Below, in pieces: positions 1 through 7,569 of a DNA stretch of 64,000 bases. A program made the translations under genes and the position numbers. Numbering within the stretch: position 1 is the first letter of the stretch; every line of letters begins with the position of its first letter. The stretch spans positions 251,987 to 315,986 of the forward strand of contig NZ_BMOU01000007.1 of assembly GCF_014647235.1 (NCBI RefSeq). The letters run 5' to 3'. The stretch comes from Haloarcula pellucida (lineage in GTDB: Archaea; Halobacteriota; Halobacteria; Halobacteriales; Haloarculaceae). The notes under the pieces were generated by a model. The model saw only the letters and a program-made list of their open reading frames with translations. It did no database searches and was not told the DNA's origin.

Positions 1-128
1 TCTTCGTGTACCTCGTAGTCGCCGGTTTCCCGCAGATAGCAGTTGAGGAACGCGTGGACGGTGGCCGCGTCGGCCCGCTGTTCCGGGTCGACGGCGGCCG
101 CCTCGTCCCGTTCGACGCCGAGGCTCAT
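1..128 (-). CDS. Siderophore synthetase, IucA/IucC family (N-terminal fragment)
   Basis: The first 42 codons of a minus-strand gene whose remainder lies beyond the window start. The visible peptide contains AFLNCYLRETGDY, which resembles the N-terminus of NIS siderophore synthetases of the IucA/IucC family. These join citrate to amines in hydroxamate siderophores. The ATG at 128 overlaps the TGA of the upstream decarboxylase gene (ATGA), so the two are translationally coupled. The preceding dat and ddc genes make diaminopropane, a known building block of citrate-hydroxamate siderophores. The family call leans on this context because so little sequence is visible. Confidence 0.6.
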   Translation of the reverse strand, partial: MSLGVERDEAAAVDPEQRADAATVHAFLNCYLRETGDYEVHE

Positions 129-1612
129 GCGCTCGCCCCCTGCTCCGTGAGCGTACCCCGTCCACAGTCCCGGAGTACGTCCAGCATCGCGGCGACGTCG
201 TCGAGCGTGGCCGTCGGGTTCAGCAGCGTGACCTTCAGGCTCGTGACGCCGTCGACGTCGGTTCGGGCGACGACCGCTCGCCCGTCCGCCAGCAGTCGCC
301 GCCTGAGGTCTGCGTTCAGCCGACTCACCGCCTCGTCGGTCATTCCGTCACGTGGCCGGTAGCGGAAGACGACGGTGCTCAGCGTCGGGTCCGAGAGCAG
401 TTCGAAGTCCTCGGCGTCGTCGAGAAGCGCCGCCGCGTCGTCCGCCAGTTCGAGCGTCGACTCGACGAGCGCCCCGAACCGCTCGCGGCCGACGGCGCGA
501 AACGCGACGTACGGCTTCAGCGCGTCGAAGCGGCGCGTCGTCTGGACCGACTTCGCGACGAGGTTCGGGACCCCGCCCTCGTCGTGGGTCTCCGGGTTGA
601 GGTAGGCGGCGTTGCGCGCCATCCATCGGAAGTCCTCGCCGTCCCGGACCAGGAACGCCCCGCAACTGATGGGCTGGTAGAACAGTTTGTGGAAGTCCAC
701 GGCCAGCGAGTCCGCGCGTTCGATGCCCGAGAGCATGCCGGCGTGGTCGTCGGTCAGCGCCAGCGCGCCGCCGTAGGCCGCGTCGACGTGGAACCACAGG
801 TCGTGCTCCGTGGCCCGGTCGGCGAGGTCGGCGAGGGGGTCGACGGCGCCGAAGTCGGTCGTGCCGGCCGTCCCGACGAGAGCGAAGGGCCGCCGGCCTC
901 GGTCTGTGAGGTCGGCGAGCGTCCTATCGAGAGCGTCCACGTCCATCCGGCGCTCCTCGTCGGTCGGCACCGTGACGACGGCGTCCTCGCCGAGACCGAG
1001 GTGGTGGGCCGCCTGCTTCCCGGTGAAGTGGGCCGTCTCCGAACAGACGATGCGGAGCGAATCGGCCTCGGTCGGGAGTCCGTCGGCCTGTACGTCCCGA
1101 CCGAACGCCCGGTGGCAGTACCGGTCGCGGGCGAGCAGGAGCGCCTGAAAGTTCGACTGCGTTCCGCCGCTGGTGAAGACGCCGTCCGCGCCGTTCGGGA
1201 GGTCGAACAGGTCACAGAGCGCGTCGACGACTCGCTGTTCGAGGACCGTCGCGGCCGGCGCCTGATCGAAGGAGTCGAGCGACTGATTCGCCGCGGTGAG
1301 CATCGCCTCGGCGGCCAGTCCCGGCACCATCGGCGGGCACTGGAGGTGGGCGCTACACCGCGAGTTCGACGTGGCGACCGAGCGTGCAAGCACCGTCTCG
1401 GCGACCTCGTCTATCGCGGCGTCGGGGCCGACGCCGTCCTCGGGGACGACCGGCGCGCCGAACTGTTCGGCGAGTGCCTGCGGCGAGTGACCCGTGTACG
1501 GCTCGTCGCGGTCTGCGACCGTCTCGACGACGGCGTCGATCGCCCGGGCCATCGCCTCGCGGTAGGCCGCATCGCCCGCCTCGGACCCGAGGAACAGGTC
1601 GGAAGCGCTCAC
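125..1612 (-). CDS. ddc: L-2,4-diaminobutyrate decarboxylase (PLP group II)
   Basis: Pyridoxal-phosphate decarboxylase of the glutamate/aromatic amino acid decarboxylase fold, 495 residues. It would convert 2,4-diaminobutyrate to 1,3-diaminopropane. Visible family features are the SETAHFT segment with a cofactor-stacking His near residue 195, VDAAYGG with the Asp that contacts the pyridine nitrogen near 277, and DFHKLFYQ with the Schiff-base Lys near 309. I chose the GTG at 1612 because it overlaps the stop of the aminotransferase gene (GTGA). An open frame continues to 1780, but its extra part is Arg-rich and lies over the aminotransferase. The position between dat and an IucA/IucC-like gene supports a siderophore role. 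Confidence 0.9.
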   Translation of the reverse strand: MSASDLFLGSEAGDAAYREAMARAIDAVVETVADRDEPYTGHSPQALAEQFGAPVVPEDGVGPDAAIDEVAETVLARSVATSNSRCSAHLQCPPMVPGLAAEAMLTAANQSLDSFDQAPAATVLEQRVVDALCDLFDLPNGADGVFTSGGTQSNFQALLLARDRYCHRAFGRDVQADGLPTEADSLRIVCSETAHFTGKQAAHHLGLGEDAVVTVPTDEERRMDVDALDRTLADLTDRGRRPFALVGTAGTTDFGAVDPLADLADRATEHDLWFHVDAAYGGALALTDDHAGMLSGIERADSLAVDFHKLFYQPISCGAFLVRDGEDFRWMARNAAYLNPETHDEGGVPNLVAKSVQTTRRFDALKPYVAFRAVGRERFGALVESTLELADDAAALLDDAEDFELLSDPTLSTVVFRYRPRDGMTDEAVSRLNADLRRRLLADGRAVVARTDVDGVTSLKVTLLNPTATLDDVAAMLDVLRDCGRGTLTEQGASA

Positions 1613-2979
1613 GCCGCCACCTCCGCACGGGACTCCTCGTTCAGAACGGCGGTGACTGCCTCGTCGAAGATGGCTGCCACGTCGTCTATCTGCTCGCGCG
1701 AGACGACGAGGGGCGGGAGGAAGCGCGCGGTGGCGCTGTCGCGACCGCCGAGTTCGACGACGAGGCCACGGTCGAAACACTCGGCCTGGACGGCCGCTGC
1801 GAAGTCGCTGTCCGGCGCGTGCGGGCCGGCACCCTGCCAGTCGGCGCCCGGGTCGACGAACTCGACGCCGAGCATCAGGCCGCGGCCGCGAACGTCGCCG
1901 ACGGCGTCGACGCCCTCGGCCGTGGTTTCGAGGTGGTCGCGCAACCGGGCGCCCATCTCGGCGGCGTGGTCGTCGAGGTCGTTTTCGAGGACGTAGTCGA
2001 TGGTCGCCTCGCCGGCCGCCATCGCCAGTTGATTGCCGCGGAAGGTGCCGGCGTGGGCGCCCGGGTCCCAGACGTCCAGCGACTCGTCGTAGACGACGAC
2101 GGCGAGCGGGAGGCCGCCGCCGATGGCCTTCGAGAGGGTGAGCACGTCCGGGACGATGTCGGCGTGTTCGAAGGCGTACGTCTCGCCGGTCCGACCCATC
2201 CCTGCCTGAATCTCGTCCAGAATCAGCGGGACGTCACGCTCGCGCGTGATGCGCCGTATCTCTCGAAGCCACGTGTCGGGCGCGGGAATCGCCCCGCCTT
2301 CGCCCTGCACTGGTTCGAGAATCATGCCCGCCGGGTCGGTGATGCCGCTCTCGCCGTCGTCCAGCAGGTTCTCGACGTACTCGCTGGCGATGCGAGCGCC
2401 CTCCTCGCCGCCGACGCCGAACGGACACCGGTAGTCGTAGGGGAACGGCAAATGGTGGACGTCGTTCATCAGCCCCGGTATCGGCTCCTTGGCGTCAGTG
2501 TCGCCCATCAGCGAGAGCGCACCGCTGGTCATCCCGTGATAGGCGCCCTGAAACCCGAGGACGCTTCGGTTTCCGGTGGCCGTCTTGACGAGTTTCAGCG
2601 CCGCCTCGACGGCGTCGGTCCCGGCCGGGCTACAGAACTGCACCTTCGCTCGCTCGCTGAACTCCTCTGGGAGGCTCTCGAACAGCGAGTCGACGAACCG
2701 CTCTTTCGCGGGCGTGGAGATGTCGAGCGTGTGAATCGGGTTCTCGGCGGCCAGTGCCTGCTCCATCGCCTCGACGACGCGTGGGTGGTTGTGACCGAGC
2801 GCGAGCGTCCCGGCCCCCGCGAGGCAGTCGTAGTACTCGTTGCCGTCCATGTCGGTCACGGTACACCCCTGCGCGTCGCGTATCGCCAGCGGCAGGTGTC
2901 GGGGGTAGGTCCGCGCGCTGGACTCCCGGCTGGCTTGCTGAGAGAGGATGGCGTCGTTGCCGCCGTCCATGTAGCTCAT
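1609..2979 (-). CDS. dat: Diaminobutyrate--2-oxoglutarate aminotransferase
   Basis: Class III aminotransferase of 456 residues that would convert aspartate semialdehyde to 2,4-diaminobutyrate with glutamate as donor. The class III signature is clear: LILDEIQAGMGRTG with the cofactor Asp near residue 255, and TLSKAIGGG with the PLP Lys near 284. It is the first gene of the operon dat-ddc-IucA/C, with 4-bp overlaps at both junctions. Diaminobutyrate aminotransferases also serve ectoine synthesis, but the decarboxylase and synthetase neighbours point to siderophores. Four DtxR-type palindromes lie 76-197 bases upstream, which implies repression by iron. Confidence 0.9.
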   Translation of the reverse strand: MSYMDGGNDAILSQQASRESSARTYPRHLPLAIRDAQGCTVTDMDGNEYYDCLAGAGTLALGHNHPRVVEAMEQALAAENPIHTLDISTPAKERFVDSLFESLPEEFSERAKVQFCSPAGTDAVEAALKLVKTATGNRSVLGFQGAYHGMTSGALSLMGDTDAKEPIPGLMNDVHHLPFPYDYRCPFGVGGEEGARIASEYVENLLDDGESGITDPAGMILEPVQGEGGAIPAPDTWLREIRRITRERDVPLILDEIQAGMGRTGETYAFEHADIVPDVLTLSKAIGGGLPLAVVVYDESLDVWDPGAHAGTFRGNQLAMAAGEATIDYVLENDLDDHAAEMGARLRDHLETTAEGVDAVGDVRGRGLMLGVEFVDPGADWQGAGPHAPDSDFAAAVQAECFDRGLVVELGGRDSATARFLPPLVVSREQIDDVAAIFDEAVTAVLNEESRAEVAA

Positions 2980-3054
2980 AGCATACTCCCTCCGAAACCG
3001 CTCGGTACGACCCTCTGATACCGCTCTCGTCGTGTCTTCGACTGTTGCATACAG

Positions 3055-3176
3055 TTTTAGGTCGGCCTAAAAGAACATAAAACCACTAGACTTTAGGCCG
3101 GCCTAAAGCAACACGCAGCGATTGTGTTTAGGGTGGCCTAAAAGGCACCGCTCCAAGTATTTAGGCGTGCCTAAAA
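3055..3176. promoter_or_regulatory. Four DtxR-type iron boxes upstream of the siderophore operon
   Basis: Four near-perfect palindromes of form 7-4-7 lie at 3055-3072 (TTTTAGGTCGGCCTAAAA), 3091-3108 (CTTTAGGCCGGCCTAAAG), 3126-3143 (GTTTAGGGTGGCCTAAAA) and 3159-3176 (ATTTAGGCGTGCCTAAAA). Their centres are 36, 35 and 33 bases apart. The TTAGG/CCTAA core matches operators of DtxR/IdeR-family metal repressors, including haloarchaeal Idr proteins. The boxes lie in the 322-base gap between dat (start 2979) and a convergently ending gene (stop 3302). The only gene they can serve is the dat operon, reading leftward. A minus-strand TATA-like TTTTATG lies between the first two boxes. Nothing else gene-like is visible in this gap. 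Confidence 0.85.
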
Positions 3177-3301
3177 ACCTCGAACGTCACTGTTCGGAAC
3201 AGTCAGACGTACAACTGGCTCACCAGTGGCGCGGACACCGCTCGACACTGACCGTAGCCGTCGCTCAGTGTCTCACTTCGGACGGGGCGGCGGCCAACTC
3301 G

Positions 3302-3754
3302 CTACACCAGCCGATTGCGCCGCCGTTGTACTTCTTCGGCGACCTCTCGCTCCCCGTCTACGTCCGCCAGCGTCTCCACCGCTTCGAGAGTTCGGACCGA
3401 GTCGTCGAGAAAGGAGAGCACGTCGCCGGGATAGGCGTACAGCATGTAGTCGTCGCTCATCACGTCGACGATGGCGTCGGGGCCGAGCCCCTGTTCGCGT
3501 AGTTCCAGCAGGTAGGCGACGAACTTCCGCTCGGGACAGCCACAGTGGGGCGCGGCCTGACAGTCACAGTCCATGAAGTCCTCCGCGAAGTCGAGCACTC
3601 GCTCGCGCGAGGCGTCGTCGAGTTTGGCCAGCCCCTCTCCCTGAAAGAGGATGTCGAGCGTCGCTCCCTTGAACGCGCCCTTCGGGAAACTCGTCTCTAA
3701 CTGCGAGGCGAGTTGCTGGTGGTTCTTGACGTATATCTTGTCCGTGATGGCCAC
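3302..3754 (-). CDS. Small conserved haloarchaeal protein with Cys cluster (DUF5814-like)
   Basis: Acidic soluble protein of 150 residues from the GTG at 3754. It begins VAITDKIYVKNHQQ and has a Cys/His cluster CDCQAAPHCGCP in the middle that could bind a metal, followed by a helical C-terminal half. I believe this matches a haloarchaeal family named DUF5814, but I could not check. An ATG exists at 3802, but a minus-strand TATA-like CTTTTACA at about 3782-3789 would place the transcript start close to the GTG, so I prefer the shorter form. No function is assigned. An SF2 helicase with its own zinc finger lies 1.7 kb to the right on the other strand. Confidence 0.75.
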   Translation of the reverse strand: MAITDKIYVKNHQQLASQLETSFPKGAFKGATLDILFQGEGLAKLDDASRERVLDFAEDFMDCDCQAAPHCGCPERKFVAYLLELREQGLGPDAIVDVMSDDYMLYAYPGDVLSFLDDSVRTLEAVETLADVDGEREVAEEVQRRRNRLV

Positions 3755-3861
3755 GCTTGGGGGCGTATAGTCACCGACCGTGTAAAAGCGTCTCGAAGCC
3801 ACCCCAGAGTCGTAACGTATTTCTGTACTTCCGGATTACCTTGGATTGCTTCAGCACGCGC

Positions 3862-3933
3862 GTCCGGGCTGGGGTAGTGGCATCCTTTAGCCTTGTGGTG
3901 GCTAAGAGGCGGGTTCAATTCCCGCGCCCGGAC
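3862..3933 (+). tRNA. tRNA-His (GTG)
   Basis: A cloverleaf can be folded by eye. The acceptor strand TCCGGGC (3863-3869) pairs with GCCCGGA (3926-3932). The anticodon stem TAGCC/GGCTA closes the loop TTGTGGT with anticodon GTG, and the T arm is GCGGG-TTCAATT-CCCGC. The extra G at 3862 faces C73 at 3933, the G-1:C73 pair that identifies histidine tRNA. There is no intron, and CCA is not encoded. Confidence 0.95.
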
Positions 3934-3997
3934 CTCCCTTTCTTCGATGCGGTCCAGTCGGCCAGTCGAGTCGCTGTGTTCCAGTGCGCCGCCGGCC

Positions 3998-5191
3998 TCA
4001 GGGTTCCGGCCGCAGCGTCCGCGACTCGGACTCGCCGACGGAGCCGTACTCACTGCTGGACTTGATGATGGAGAGCGCGGTCATGATGTCCGAGCGGGTG
4101 AGTAGCCCGAGGAACTCGCCGTCCTCGTCGGTGACGACCAGTCGGCCGACGGAGTTCTGCTGGAGCTGCGTGAGGGCGTCCATCACGTCGGCGTCAGGCG
4201 AGACGGTGTAGAGGTCGGTGCTCATCACGTCGCCGACGGTGTACGCTTCGCGTTCGACCTCCCGTACGGCGCGGGCGTCCTCTAAGGTGACGAGGCCGAC
4301 GACTTCGCCGTCCGTCTCGACGGGGTAGCCGGTGTGTCGTTCCTCGAACATCGTCTGGATGAGCTCTCGAACGGACATCCGCGGCGTCACGGACGTGACG
4401 TGGTCTGCGGGGGTCATCACGTCCTGCACCGTCACGCCTTCGAAGGCGGCGGCCATCGCCGTCTGGCGGGACTCGCCCTCGGCACCGATGTAGATGAAAA
4501 AGGCCAGCCCGGCCAGAAAGATGTTGCCGGCGACGAACAGGCCGAAGAGGCCGAGCATGATGGCGAATATCTTCCCCACCTCGGCGGCTATCTTCGTCGC
4601 TCGGGCGTACGGGCGGGTGCGGGCCAGTAACGCCCGGAGGACCCGTCCGCCGTCCATCGGGAACCCCGGCAGCATGTTGAACACCGCCAGCGCGAGGTTC
4701 ATCACGGCGAGGTAGGCAAGCACGAACCGGGCCGCTTCCACGATGGTCGACTGCGTGCCCGGGAGTACGAAGAAGGCGAGGTAGGAGAGCACCCCCAGCG
4801 CGACGCTGACGAGGGGGCCGGCGACGGCGATGGCGAGTTCCTGCTTCCAGTCCTCGGGCGTCTCGGTCAACTGGGCGATGCCGCCGAACAGCCACAGCGT
4901 GATGGAGTCGATGGGGTAGCCATAGCGGATGGCGACCAGCGAGTGGCCCAGTTCGTGCAGGACGACGCCGGTGAAGAGGCCGACGGCGGCGACGACGCCG
5001 AGCACCCAGACGAGACTCCCGTCGGTCAGCACGGCGGGGTCGAGCCCCGCACCGAGCGAGTCGTTCAACAGCTCCGTCGTCTGTTCGACCTGCGTCCCGA
5101 TGATCCACGCGAACAGGGGCAAGACCAGCAGGAACGTCAGGTCGAGCTGGATGGGGATGCCGAAGGCGCTCCCGATGCGGAACCGACGCAT
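3998..5191 (-). CDS. Site-2 protease family membrane metalloprotease with CBS domains
   Basis: Intramembrane zinc protease of the M50/S2P group, 397 residues. HELGH near residues 79-83 supplies the zinc ligands and catalytic Glu. The second motif, PGFPMDGGR near residue 180, supplies the third ligand, Asp. Several membrane helices span roughly residues 15-240, and two CBS domains follow (about 250-380), which in this family sense adenine nucleotides. The substrate is unknown. A 14-bp palindrome lies between its TATA box and its start codon, which suggests a dedicated regulator. It runs toward tRNA-His but on the opposite strand. Confidence 0.92.
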   Translation of the reverse strand: MRRFRIGSAFGIPIQLDLTFLLVLPLFAWIIGTQVEQTTELLNDSLGAGLDPAVLTDGSLVWVLGVVAAVGLFTGVVLHELGHSLVAIRYGYPIDSITLWLFGGIAQLTETPEDWKQELAIAVAGPLVSVALGVLSYLAFFVLPGTQSTIVEAARFVLAYLAVMNLALAVFNMLPGFPMDGGRVLRALLARTRPYARATKIAAEVGKIFAIMLGLFGLFVAGNIFLAGLAFFIYIGAEGESRQTAMAAAFEGVTVQDVMTPADHVTSVTPRMSVRELIQTMFEERHTGYPVETDGEVVGLVTLEDARAVREVEREAYTVGDVMSTDLYTVSPDADVMDALTQLQQNSVGRLVVTDEDGEFLGLLTRSDIMTALSIIKSSSEYGSVGESESRTLRPEP

Positions 5192-5202
5192 GTGATACTG
5201 TT

Positions 5203-5223
5203 GTCGGTCGACCGACTTAAACG
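5203..5223 (-). promoter_or_regulatory. S2P promoter with overlapping 14-bp palindrome
   Basis: On the minus strand a TATA-like CGTTTAAGT (5215-5223) lies about 28 bases before the ATG at 5191. Just downstream is the perfect palindrome GTCGGTCGACCGAC (5203-5216), which overlaps the TATA edge by two bases. A protein bound there would block transcription start. Its identity is unknown. Confidence 0.55.
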
Positions 5224-5290
5224 CGCTGTGGCTAGCAATCGGTGGGGCTGGTGCTTCTGGGGGGACTCTCTCGACGCAACCACTGCAGAG

Positions 5291-5357
5291 AGCCAGAAAG
5301 CCCCCGTGGAACAGCCGACCGGATGGGACTGAAAGGGGCGGCCGGGGCTTTCTGGCT
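5291..5357. repeat. 14-bp inverted repeat in the S2P-helicase gap
   Basis: AGCCAGAAAGCCCC (5291-5304) is matched exactly in inverted orientation by GGGGCTTTCTGGCT (5344-5357), with 39 bases between. It sits in the 260-base gap between two divergent genes. It could be a long hairpin or a dispersed intergenic repeat; only a genome-wide search would tell. I see no gene in the gap. Confidence 0.6.
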
Positions 5358-5451
5358 GTTCTGAATCGTCCTCGCTGGCACGTCTATCGGGCATTCCGTG
5401 TTCGGTTCTGTGTCGAGTGACTGAAGTAGGTGCCGCGTCGTACGTACAGGT

Positions 5452-7530
5452 GTGTCGCAGCAGGCCGCGAAGGTGGATACGCTGTTCCTCCACGAGCACG
5501 GCGAGGACGTCCGGGTGGTCGCCCAGCGAGACGGCGGACGCCTGTTCCACGGCGTCCTCGAACTGAAGGAGACGGACGCGGGGCCGCGACCCCGACGCCT
5601 CCGCATCAAGGACGGCTCCGGCGAGGACCTGCGCGCCCCCGACCAGTTCGTCGAACTGGCGCGCCGAGCCACGCGTATCCGCATCTCCGAGCAGACGTCG
5701 CCGCTGGCCCGCGAGCGCATCCGCGAGATGCTCGCCGGCTACCAGCTAGAGGCGAAGGTCGTCCGGACCTGTCGGTACTGCTCCTCGGCGGGCCGGTACT
5801 CGCCCATCACGAGCGAGACGGCCATCGAGGCCGACGGGGAGAGTATCTGTCCCGACTGCGCCCGCGAGGAACTCGACCGGGAGCTCGCCTTCGAGGGAGA
5901 CATCACCGGCGACGCCCGCAAGCGCCTCGAAGAACTCCTGTTGGAGGTACAGGACCTAGACCGCATCACGAACCTCCTGTCGGGCCAACTGGACCCCGAC
6001 CTGACGAAGTTCGACGAGATCTCGGCCACCGTCGACGACATCGACCTCGTCTCGACGGAGACGCTGAACCTCCATCCCGGCATCCAACAGCACGTCGAGT
6101 CCCGATTCGACACGCTGCTCCCGGTTCAGAGTCTGGCCGTCGACCACGGCGCGATGGACGGACAGGACCAACTGGTCGTCTCCGCGACGGCGACGGGCAA
6201 GACGCTGGTCGGCGAACTCGCTGGACTGGACCGCGTCCTCAACGGCAAGGGGACGATGCTGTTTCTGGTCCCGCTGGTCGCGCTGGCCAACCAGAAGTAC
6301 GAGTCGTTCAAGGAGCGCTACGGGGACATGGTCGACGTCTCCCTGCGCGTGGGTGCGAGTCGCATCGCCGACGAGGGCGGCCGGTTCGACCCCGAGGCCG
6401 ACGTCATCGTCGGTACCTACGAGGGTATCGATCACGCGATCCGGACGGGCAAGGACCTCGGCTCCGTGGGCACCGTCGTCATCGACGAGGTGCACACGCT
6501 CGGCGAGGACGAACGCGGCCACCGCCTCGACGGCCTCATCTCGCGGTTGAAGTACTACTGTGAGCGCGGGACGACCGAGGCCGCCCGACACGACCGCGGC
6601 GGCGGCGAGCAAGCCGACGGGGACACCCAGTGGATATACCTCTCGGCGACGGTGGGCAACCCCGGCCAACTGGCCGAGAAACTGCAGGCCAAACTCATCG
6701 AGTTCGAGGAGCGCCCGGTGCCCATCGAACGCCACGTCACGTTCGCCGACGGCCGCGAGAAGATAGACACGGAGAACAAACTGGTCAAGCGGGCGTTCGA
6801 TACGAAATCGAGCAAGGGGTACCGCGGCCAGACCATCATCTTCACCAACTCGCGGCGGCGCTGTCACCAGATCTCGCGGAAACTGGAGTACAGTTCCGCG
6901 CCCTACCACGCCGGGCTGGACAACCGCAAGCGCCAGCGCGTCGAGAAGCAGTTCGCCGACCAGGACCTGGCGGCCGTCGTGACGACGGCCGCGCTGGCCG
7001 CCGGGGTGGACTTTCCGGCCTCGCAGGTCGTCTTCGACTCGCTGGCGATGGGTATCGAGTGGCTCACCGTCCAGGAGTTCGAGCAGATGCTCGGCCGGGC
7101 GGGTCGGCCCGACTACCACGACAAGGGGACGGTGTATCTGCTGGTCGAACCCGACTGCTCGTACCACAACAGCATGGAGATGACCGAAGACGAGGTGGCG
7201 TTCAAGTTACTGAAGGGGGAGATGGAACCGGTCATCACCCGGTACGACGAGGGCGCGGCCGTCGAGGAGACGCTGGCGAACGTCACCGTCGCGGGCACGC
7301 AGGCCAAACGCCTCAACGACCGGATGGTCGGCGAGGTACCGACGAAACACGCCCTCGGCAAACTGCTCGAGTACGAGTTCATCGACGGCCTCTCGCCGAC
7401 GCCGCTCGGCCGGGCCGTCACTCGACACTTCCTCTCGCCCGACGAGTCGTTCCAGTTGCTCGATGGCATCCGGAAGGGGCTCGACCCCTACGACATCGTC
7501 GCCGAGATGGAACTGCGTGAAGAGCAGTAG
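5452..7530 (+). CDS. DEAD/DEAH-box SF2 helicase with N-terminal zinc finger
   Basis: 692 residues. The N-terminal 200 residues are not helicase and carry a Cys4 finger (C107-x2-C110 and C133-x2-C136). The SF2 motor follows: SATATGKT (Walker A Lys near 250), DEVH near 345-348, a SAT motif III (LSATVGN), and QMLGRAGRPDYHDKG as motif VI. It resembles the Ski2/Hel308 branch but lacks the long C-terminal helix-hairpin-helix region of the true Hel308 in this window (28346-30790). It therefore looks like a separate archaeal paralogue, with an RNA or DNA substrate not decidable here. The start is GTG at 5452. Confidence 0.88.
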   Translation: MSQQAAKVDTLFLHEHGEDVRVVAQRDGGRLFHGVLELKETDAGPRPRRLRIKDGSGEDLRAPDQFVELARRATRIRISEQTSPLARERIREMLAGYQLEAKVVRTCRYCSSAGRYSPITSETAIEADGESICPDCAREELDRELAFEGDITGDARKRLEELLLEVQDLDRITNLLSGQLDPDLTKFDEISATVDDIDLVSTETLNLHPGIQQHVESRFDTLLPVQSLAVDHGAMDGQDQLVVSATATGKTLVGELAGLDRVLNGKGTMLFLVPLVALANQKYESFKERYGDMVDVSLRVGASRIADEGGRFDPEADVIVGTYEGIDHAIRTGKDLGSVGTVVIDEVHTLGEDERGHRLDGLISRLKYYCERGTTEAARHDRGGGEQADGDTQWIYLSATVGNPGQLAEKLQAKLIEFEERPVPIERHVTFADGREKIDTENKLVKRAFDTKSSKGYRGQTIIFTNSRRRCHQISRKLEYSSAPYHAGLDNRKRQRVEKQFADQDLAAVVTTAALAAGVDFPASQVVFDSLAMGIEWLTVQEFEQMLGRAGRPDYHDKGTVYLLVEPDCSYHNSMEMTEDEVAFKLLKGEMEPVITRYDEGAAVEETLANVTVAGTQAKRLNDRMVGEVPTKHALGKLLEYEFIDGLSPTPLGRAVTRHFLSPDESFQLLDGIRKGLDPYDIVAEMELREEQ

Positions 7531-7536
7531 GGGCGT

Positions 7537-7545
7537 ACCTTCTTG
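7537..7545 (+). promoter_or_regulatory. Promoter element ACCTTCTTG
   Basis: ACCTTCTTG lies about 28 bases before the ATG at 7570, the archaeal TATA/BRE position. The same ACCTTCTTR string occurs at similar distances before the AGE-family gene (11152-11160) and mcm (12448-12456). Confidence 0.45.
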
Positions 7546-7569
7546 TAGCCCGACCGTCTTGCGGTGGCC

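Noticed and set aside
584-1996. 470-residue plus-strand frame opposite ddc and dat
   Set aside because: Arg/Val-rich antisense shadow of two clear PLP enzymes; typical in high-GC DNA.
1384-3018. 544-residue plus-strand frame opposite dat
   Set aside because: No domain, overlaps the whole of dat, and is only a consequence of codon bias.
3122-3502. Possible divergent gene served by the iron boxes
   Set aside because: It begins inside box 3 and covers the 3' end of the conserved Cys-cluster gene; its sequence has no protein-like character.
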